Source: Pseudooctadecabacter jejudonensis
GTDB lineage: Bacteria; Pseudomonadota; Alphaproteobacteria; Rhodobacterales; Rhodobacteraceae
Direction: 5' to 3'
DNA: 64,000 nt
NCBI RefSeq assembly: GCF_900172275.1
Contig: NZ_FWFT01000002.1
Coordinates: 310,001 to 374,000, forward strand
Below the pieces are notes generated by a model, which saw nothing but the letters and a program-made list of their open reading frames with translations, did not search any database and was not told the DNA's origin. Shown here piece after piece: positions 60,290 through 64,000 of the stretch (position 1 is its first letter; the number at the start of each line of letters is the position of its first letter). The translations under genes and the position numbers were made by a program.

Positions 60290-61630
60290 ATGAAGAAGTT
60301 TGCAATGGCCGCCGTGGGTGGCGTTTTGTTAGGGGCCGTGGCCACCACGCAAGTGGCGGGCCCGTTGGTCGCGCAAGAGGCGCAGAGCAATGCCAGCGTT
60401 TATGAACAACTGGATCTGTTTGGCGATATTTTTGAACGCATCCGTGCGCAATACGTCGAGGAAGTCGATGAGGCCGCGTTGATCGAAGCCGCGATTGACG
60501 GGATGCTGACGTCGCTTGATCCGCATTCCAGCTATCTGTCGCCCGAAGACGCCGCGGACATGCGCGAAGCGACACGGGGTGAATTTGGCGGCCTTGGGAT
60601 TGAGGTGACGCAAGAAGAAGGCTTTGTGAAGGTCGTGTCACCTATCGACGGCACGCCAGCGTCCGAGGCAGGCATCGAAGCCGGCGATTTCATCACAGCC
60701 GTGGACGGGGAAAACCTGTTGGGGCTGACGCTGGATGAGGCGGTTGAGTTGATGCGCGGGCCTGTCGGGTCAGAGATTCTGATCACCGTGGTGCGCGAAG
60801 GTGTCGACCAGCCATTTGATGTGTCGATTATCCGCGACACCATCAAACTGACAGCGGTGCGCAGCCGTGTTGAGGGCGAAACCGTTGTGCTGCGTCTGGT
60901 GACATTCAGCGACCAGACCTACCCCAGTCTTGAAGAACAACTGGCCGAGCAGGTGGCCGAGGCGGGCGGCATGGACAACGTCAACGGCTTTGTCATCGAC
61001 CTGCGTAACAATCCGGGCGGTTTGCTTAACCAAGCGATTGCGGTCAGTGACGCGTTTCTGGACGCTGGCGAAATCACGTCAACCCGTGGGCGCGATGCGT
61101 CCGACGGGCAGCGCTGGAACGCACGTGAGGGCGATCTGGCCGAAGGCAAGCCCATCGTGGTGTTGATCAACGGTGGGTCCGCGTCGGCATCAGAGATTGT
61201 CGCCGGTGCCTTGCAAGACCACCAACGTGCCATTGTCGTGGGCACCAATTCCTTCGGGAAAGGGTCTGTACAGACGGTCATGCCCCTGCGCGGCGACAGC
61301 GCCATGCGCCTGACGACGGCGCGGTATTACACGCCATCGGGCCGGTCCATCCAGGCGCTGGGCATTTCGCCCAACATCATCGTGGAACAACCCCGCCGTG
61401 ACCCCAACGCTGAGGCCACCGAGGAGGACGAGGATGCAGGGTTCATCCGGTCCGAGGCGGACCTGCGCGGTTCGCTTGAAAACGACAGCCTGTCCGAGGA
61501 CGAGATCGAACAGATCGAGGCGGATCGGGCGCGCGCCGAAGATGCCGCTGCACTGCGCGAAGAGGATTACCAATTGGCCTATGCCATCGACATCCTCAAA
61601 GGGCTGAGCGCGCTGGCACCGCAGCAGTAA
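60290..61630 (+). CDS. ctpA: Carboxy-terminal processing protease (S41)
   Basis: 446 residues. Signal/anchor MKKFAMAAVGGVLLGAVATT, a PDZ domain (about residues 90-180; GIEAGDFITAVDG), then the S41 catalytic domain with nucleophile Ser in NGGSASASEIVAG and general-base Lys in SFGKGSVQ. It acts in the periplasm and degrades or trims envelope proteins, in some species peptidoglycan hydrolases. GGGAG supports ATG 60290; a GTG one codon earlier is possible. An acidic Glu-rich C-terminal tail precedes a strong terminator. Confidence 0.95.
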   Translation: MKKFAMAAVGGVLLGAVATTQVAGPLVAQEAQSNASVYEQLDLFGDIFERIRAQYVEEVDEAALIEAAIDGMLTSLDPHSSYLSPEDAADMREATRGEFGGLGIEVTQEEGFVKVVSPIDGTPASEAGIEAGDFITAVDGENLLGLTLDEAVELMRGPVGSEILITVVREGVDQPFDVSIIRDTIKLTAVRSRVEGETVVLRLVTFSDQTYPSLEEQLAEQVAEAGGMDNVNGFVIDLRNNPGGLLNQAIAVSDAFLDAGEITSTRGRDASDGQRWNAREGDLAEGKPIVVLINGGSASASEIVAGALQDHQRAIVVGTNSFGKGSVQTVMPLRGDSAMRLTTARYYTPSGRSIQALGISPNIIVEQPRRDPNAEATEEDEDAGFIRSEADLRGSLENDSLSEDEIEQIEADRARAEDAAALREEDYQLAYAIDILKGLSALAPQQ

Positions 61631-61649
61631 AATTGCACTTACGAATTTC

Positions 61650-61677
61650 ACGCCGCCGGATTACCCTCCGGCGGCGT
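61650..61677 (+). terminator. Rho-independent terminator after ctpA
   Basis: An eleven-pair stem ACGCCGCCGGA / TCCGGCGGCGT with a six-base loop (TTACCC) and a T run reaching 61680. It ends the gpmI-envC-ctpA transcript. Confidence 0.9.
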
Positions 61678-61699
61678 TTTCATATTGAGAGGGGCGAAA

Positions 61700-62194
61700 A
61701 TGGTACGTACGATGACACCAGATGAGATTGCCAAGCTGCCCTATCGGCCCTGCGTTGGTTTGATGATCATTAACCCGGATGGCCACGTGTTTGTCGGCCA
61801 ACGGATGGATCGGTTTCAGGACGCCTGGCAGATGCCACAAGGCGGCATTGACCCGGGCGAGGACGTGGAAACCGCAGCCCTGCGTGAATTGGCCGAGGAG
61901 ACAGGAATCACCCCCGATCTGGTCGCGATTGAGGCTGAAACCGCGCAATGGCTGCCCTACGATTTGCCCCATGATATCGTGCCCAAGATCTGGAAAGGCC
62001 GATTTCGGGGTCAGGAACAGAAATGGGTCTTATTGCGGTTTCATGGGCGCGATGACCAGATCGATATCGTGCAACCGCATCAGGAATTCTCAACCTGGAA
62101 GTGGGTCGCCCCCGAAGACGTGTTGGCCACCATCGTACCATTCAAACGTGAGGTTTACGCCCGTGTGCTGGATGAATTCGGGCCAAAGATATGA
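61700..62194 (+). CDS. rppH: RNA pyrophosphohydrolase
   Basis: Removes pyrophosphate from 5'-triphosphorylated mRNA, triggering RNase E decay. 164 residues. The Nudix box [22 protein letters not shown] matches GX5EX7[30 protein letters not shown] and QMPQGGI are typical of RppH. GAGAGGGGCG supports ATG 61700. The stop overlaps the next gene (ATGA). Confidence 0.95.
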   Translation: MVRTMTPDEIAKLPYRPCVGLMIINPDGHVFVGQRMDRFQDAWQMPQGGIDPGEDVETAALRELAEETGITPDLVAIEAETAQWLPYDLPHDIVPKIWKGRFRGQEQKWVLLRFHGRDDQIDIVQPHQEFSTWKWVAPEDVLATIVPFKREVYARVLDEFGPKI

Positions 62195-62661
62195 CGGGGA
62201 TCCGCCTCGCTTTGATTGCGATGTCAGGCGTCGTCGCGACGCAGGCCACCGCCCTGTCCTGTTTGGCCCCTGATATTGCAGACACATATAGGGCAGTGGA
62301 AGCGGCACCTGAGGCCTATGTGGTCGTCAAAGGGATATTCGATTTTCCGACACCGCCTTCCTCCGCGACTGACGATATCAACGCGCCGCTCATAATCCGA
62401 TATGAGGCGTCTTTTGACGGCATCGCCCTGACCCGAAACGGTTTCACAGCGCCCACCAATCTTGATGTCGTCGTCACGCATGATTGTGCCGCAGCGTGGT
62501 GCGGATCATTGGTGGCGGACATTGACACGATCGCTTTTCTGGAACGCACGGCGACCGGTTACGCCATCACGGTCGGGCCCTGTGGCGGGCAGGCCTTCCA
62601 TGCACCCGATGCCGCGATGATCCGCACGGTCGAAGCCTGTGCAACAGGTGCGTGCCGCTAG
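62191..62661 (+). CDS. Secreted Cys-containing protein of unknown function, rppH-coupled
   Basis: 156 residues. Signal peptide [21 protein letters not shown]; the mature part starts [27 protein letters not shown]. Six cysteines suggest three disulfides. The pattern of beta-strand segments ([18 protein letters not shown]) is compatible with a small beta-rich periplasmic domain. No family is recognised. The start overlaps the rppH stop by four bases. It converges with rnr. Confidence 0.7.
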   Translation: MTGIRLALIAMSGVVATQATALSCLAPDIADTYRAVEAAPEAYVVVKGIFDFPTPPSSATDDINAPLIIRYEASFDGIALTRNGFTAPTNLDVVVTHDCAAAWCGSLVADIDTIAFLERTATGYAITVGPCGGQAFHAPDAAMIRTVEACATGACR

Positions 62662-62664
62662 GCC

Positions 62665-64000
62665 CTAGCGCCGCGTCCGTTTGACCTTGCGCGCTGTCTT
62701 TGCGGCCTTCTTTTTGCCTTTAGACATCTTGCGTTTGGGCGGCTTTCCACGGCCCTTCGATGGCCCCTTGGGCAGCGCCTGACCGTCAAGATCAAGCAGA
62801 TCAACGATTAAGCCCCCCGTCGTTGCATCCGCCTCAACCAGTTTGACCGTTGCGCGCTGACCCAACCCGATGATCTGGCCGGAATTGGCCCCCATCAGCG
62901 TCTGGGTTTCAGCATCGTAATGAAAATACTCCGCCCCCAGATTGCGCATGGGAATCATACCGTCGGCACCGGTTTCATCCAGTTTCACAAACACACCAAA
63001 GCGCGCGATGCCGCTGATCCGGCCTTCCATCACAGCGCCAGTCCGGTCGTTCAGATAAGCGGCAAGATAACGGTCTGTCGTGTCGCGTTCGGCCATCATG
63101 GACCGGCGTTCTGTGTCCGAAATCTGCTTGGCAGTGTCGGCAAGACGTTCGATGTCGTGCGGGGCCAACCCGTCGTCCCCCCACCCGTGCGCCGTGATCA
63201 AGGCGCGGTGCACGATCAAATCCGCATAGCGCCGGATGGGCGAGGTGAAATGCGCATAAGACTGCAGCGCCAACCCAAAATGCCCAAAGTTTTCAGGGTT
63301 ATAATAGGCCTGTGTCATCGACCGCAGGGTGGAGATGTTGATGAGCTCCGCCGTATCCGTCCCCTCAGCCTGCGCCAAAAGCCGGTTGAGGTGCGCTGTC
63401 TTGAGAACCTGACCCTTCGCCAAAGTCAGGCCAGAGGCCGCGGCGGTTTCGCGCAGGGCCTCCAGTTTTTCCTGGCTGGGTTCTTCGTGGACGCGGAACA
63501 ACAAAGGCGTGCGTTTGGCGATGAGCGTTTCGGCGGCGGCCACGTTGGCCATCACCATGAATTCCTCAATCAACCGATGGGCATCCAGACGGTCCTTGAA
63601 GGCCACGCCAGTCACGGACCCGTCGTCAGCCAGCACGATCTGGCGTTCCGGCAAATCGAGTTCCAACGGTTGACGCTGCGCGCGCGCCTGTTTCAAGGCA
63701 GCGTAACAGCCATAAAGCGGGCGGATGACGTCCTCAAGAAATGGCGCCACCTTGTCTCCCACGTCTCCATCCATTGCGGCCTGCACCTCTTCGTAGTTCA
63801 GCGATGCAGGAGAGGTCATAAGCCCACGCACAAACCGATGAGACGTCTTGTTGCCCGCCCCGTCAATCTGCATTTCCACCGCAAGACAAGCGCGCGGCAC
63901 TCCCTCATGCAGCGAACATAGATCGCCAGACAGCCTGTCCGGCAACATCGGCACAACACGGTCAGGGAAATAGGTCGAATTGCCACGCTTGCGGGCCTCA
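62665..64000 (-). CDS. rnr: Ribonuclease R, C-terminal part (truncated by window edge)
   Basis: The frame is open to the right edge; the gene continues beyond the window. Visible: the RNB catalytic domain (YFPDRVVPMLPDRLSG, then FMVMANVAAAE, and YAHFTSPIRRYADLIVHRAL), an S1 domain (GRISGIARFGVFVKLDETGADGMIP) and a Lys/Arg-rich tail that in RNase R binds structured RNA. A 3'-5' exonuclease for structured RNA. Four bases separate its stop from the convergent secreted-protein gene. Confidence 0.95.
   Translation of the reverse strand, partial: EARKRGNSTYFPDRVVPMLPDRLSGDLCSLHEGVPRACLAVEMQIDGAGNKTSHRFVRGLMTSPASLNYEEVQAAMDGDVGDKVAPFLEDVIRPLYGCYAALKQARAQRQPLELDLPERQIVLADDGSVTGVAFKDRLDAHRLIEEFMVMANVAAAETLIAKRTPLLFRVHEEPSQEKLEALRETAAASGLTLAKGQVLKTAHLNRLLAQAEGTDTAELINISTLRSMTQAYYNPENFGHFGLALQSYAHFTSPIRRYADLIVHRALITAHGWGDDGLAPHDIERLADTAKQISDTERRSMMAERDTTDRYLAAYLNDRTGAVMEGRISGIARFGVFVKLDETGADGMIPMRNLGAEYFHYDAETQTLMGANSGQIIGLGQRATVKLVEADATTGGLIVDLLDLDGQALPKGPSKGRGKPPKRKMSKGKKKAAKTARKVKRTRR

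Noticed and set aside
1-64000. tRNA, rRNA, insertion sequences, prophage and replication origins
   Set aside because: Intergenic gaps are short, and I saw no tRNA-like T-loop sequences, transposase motifs, integrases or DnaA-box clusters.

Overview
The window comes from a marine-type alphaproteobacterium of the family Rhodobacteraceae (Roseobacter group). I base this on the family resemblance and order of the genes: accD-folC, leuC-leuD-leuB with lineage-specific genes between them, and rsfS-rlmH-gpmI-envC-ctpA-rppH. Coding is dense, with many 1-4 base stop/start overlaps, moderately high G+C, and many small secreted proteins. I found no tRNA, rRNA, CRISPR array, prophage or insertion sequence, so this is mostly ordinary chromosome with a few accessory islands.

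Layout. 1-7.9 kb: a CPBP membrane protease (left edge), an accD-membrane protein-folC-secreted protein operon closed by a hairpin terminator, two paralogous secreted rhodanese-fold proteins lacking the catalytic cysteine, a LysM protein and zapE. 8-18 kb: an MFS transporter, then a long minus-strand cluster (AEC transporter, nitroreductase, S-formylglutathione hydrolase, UPF0178, HAD hydrolase, ornithine cyclodeaminase-like enzyme, alpha/beta hydrolase). A TetR gene with a 58-residue secreted peptide faces this cluster, and the glutathione-dependent formaldehyde dehydrogenase lies beyond it. 18-22 kb: an I78 inhibitor lipoprotein, a DUF2794 protein, and an NlpC/P60 plus M17 aminopeptidase operon whose ribosome binding site lies in a long hairpin. 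21.7-23.7 kb: beta-carbonic anhydrase, SbtA bicarbonate transporter and SbtB PII-like regulator, a compact bicarbonate module. 23.8-30.4 kb: asd, an MFS transporter, and iron ABC permease and binding protein genes facing each other. The binding-protein promoter carries two TGA-N9-TCA iron-operator-like sites.

30.4-45.9 kb: the most striking part. A gene of about 12 kb encodes a 4019-residue exported protein made of about 30 DUF11-like beta repeats, then an SdrD_B-like module and a degenerate OmpA-like tail. Its stop codon overlaps the start of a gene for an 1126-residue outer-membrane beta-barrel. The two look like a surface fibre or adhesin with a dedicated outer-membrane partner.

46-64 kb: an EamA exporter, bciA (8-vinyl reductase of bacteriochlorophyll synthesis, implying that the organism is or was an aerobic anoxygenic phototroph), the leucine genes leuC/leuD/leuB with three lineage-specific genes between them, a SOUL heme-binding protein, an MscS channel, then rsfS-rlmH-gpmI-envC-ctpA (ribosome maturation, glycolysis, envelope proteolysis), rppH, and the C-terminal part of RNase R at the right edge.

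Metabolically the window links carbon supply (bicarbonate uptake, acetyl-CoA carboxylase), one-carbon detoxification (formaldehyde to formate), iron uptake, branched-chain amino acid synthesis and envelope maintenance. All functional calls rest on reading motifs in the translated sequence; no database search was run.
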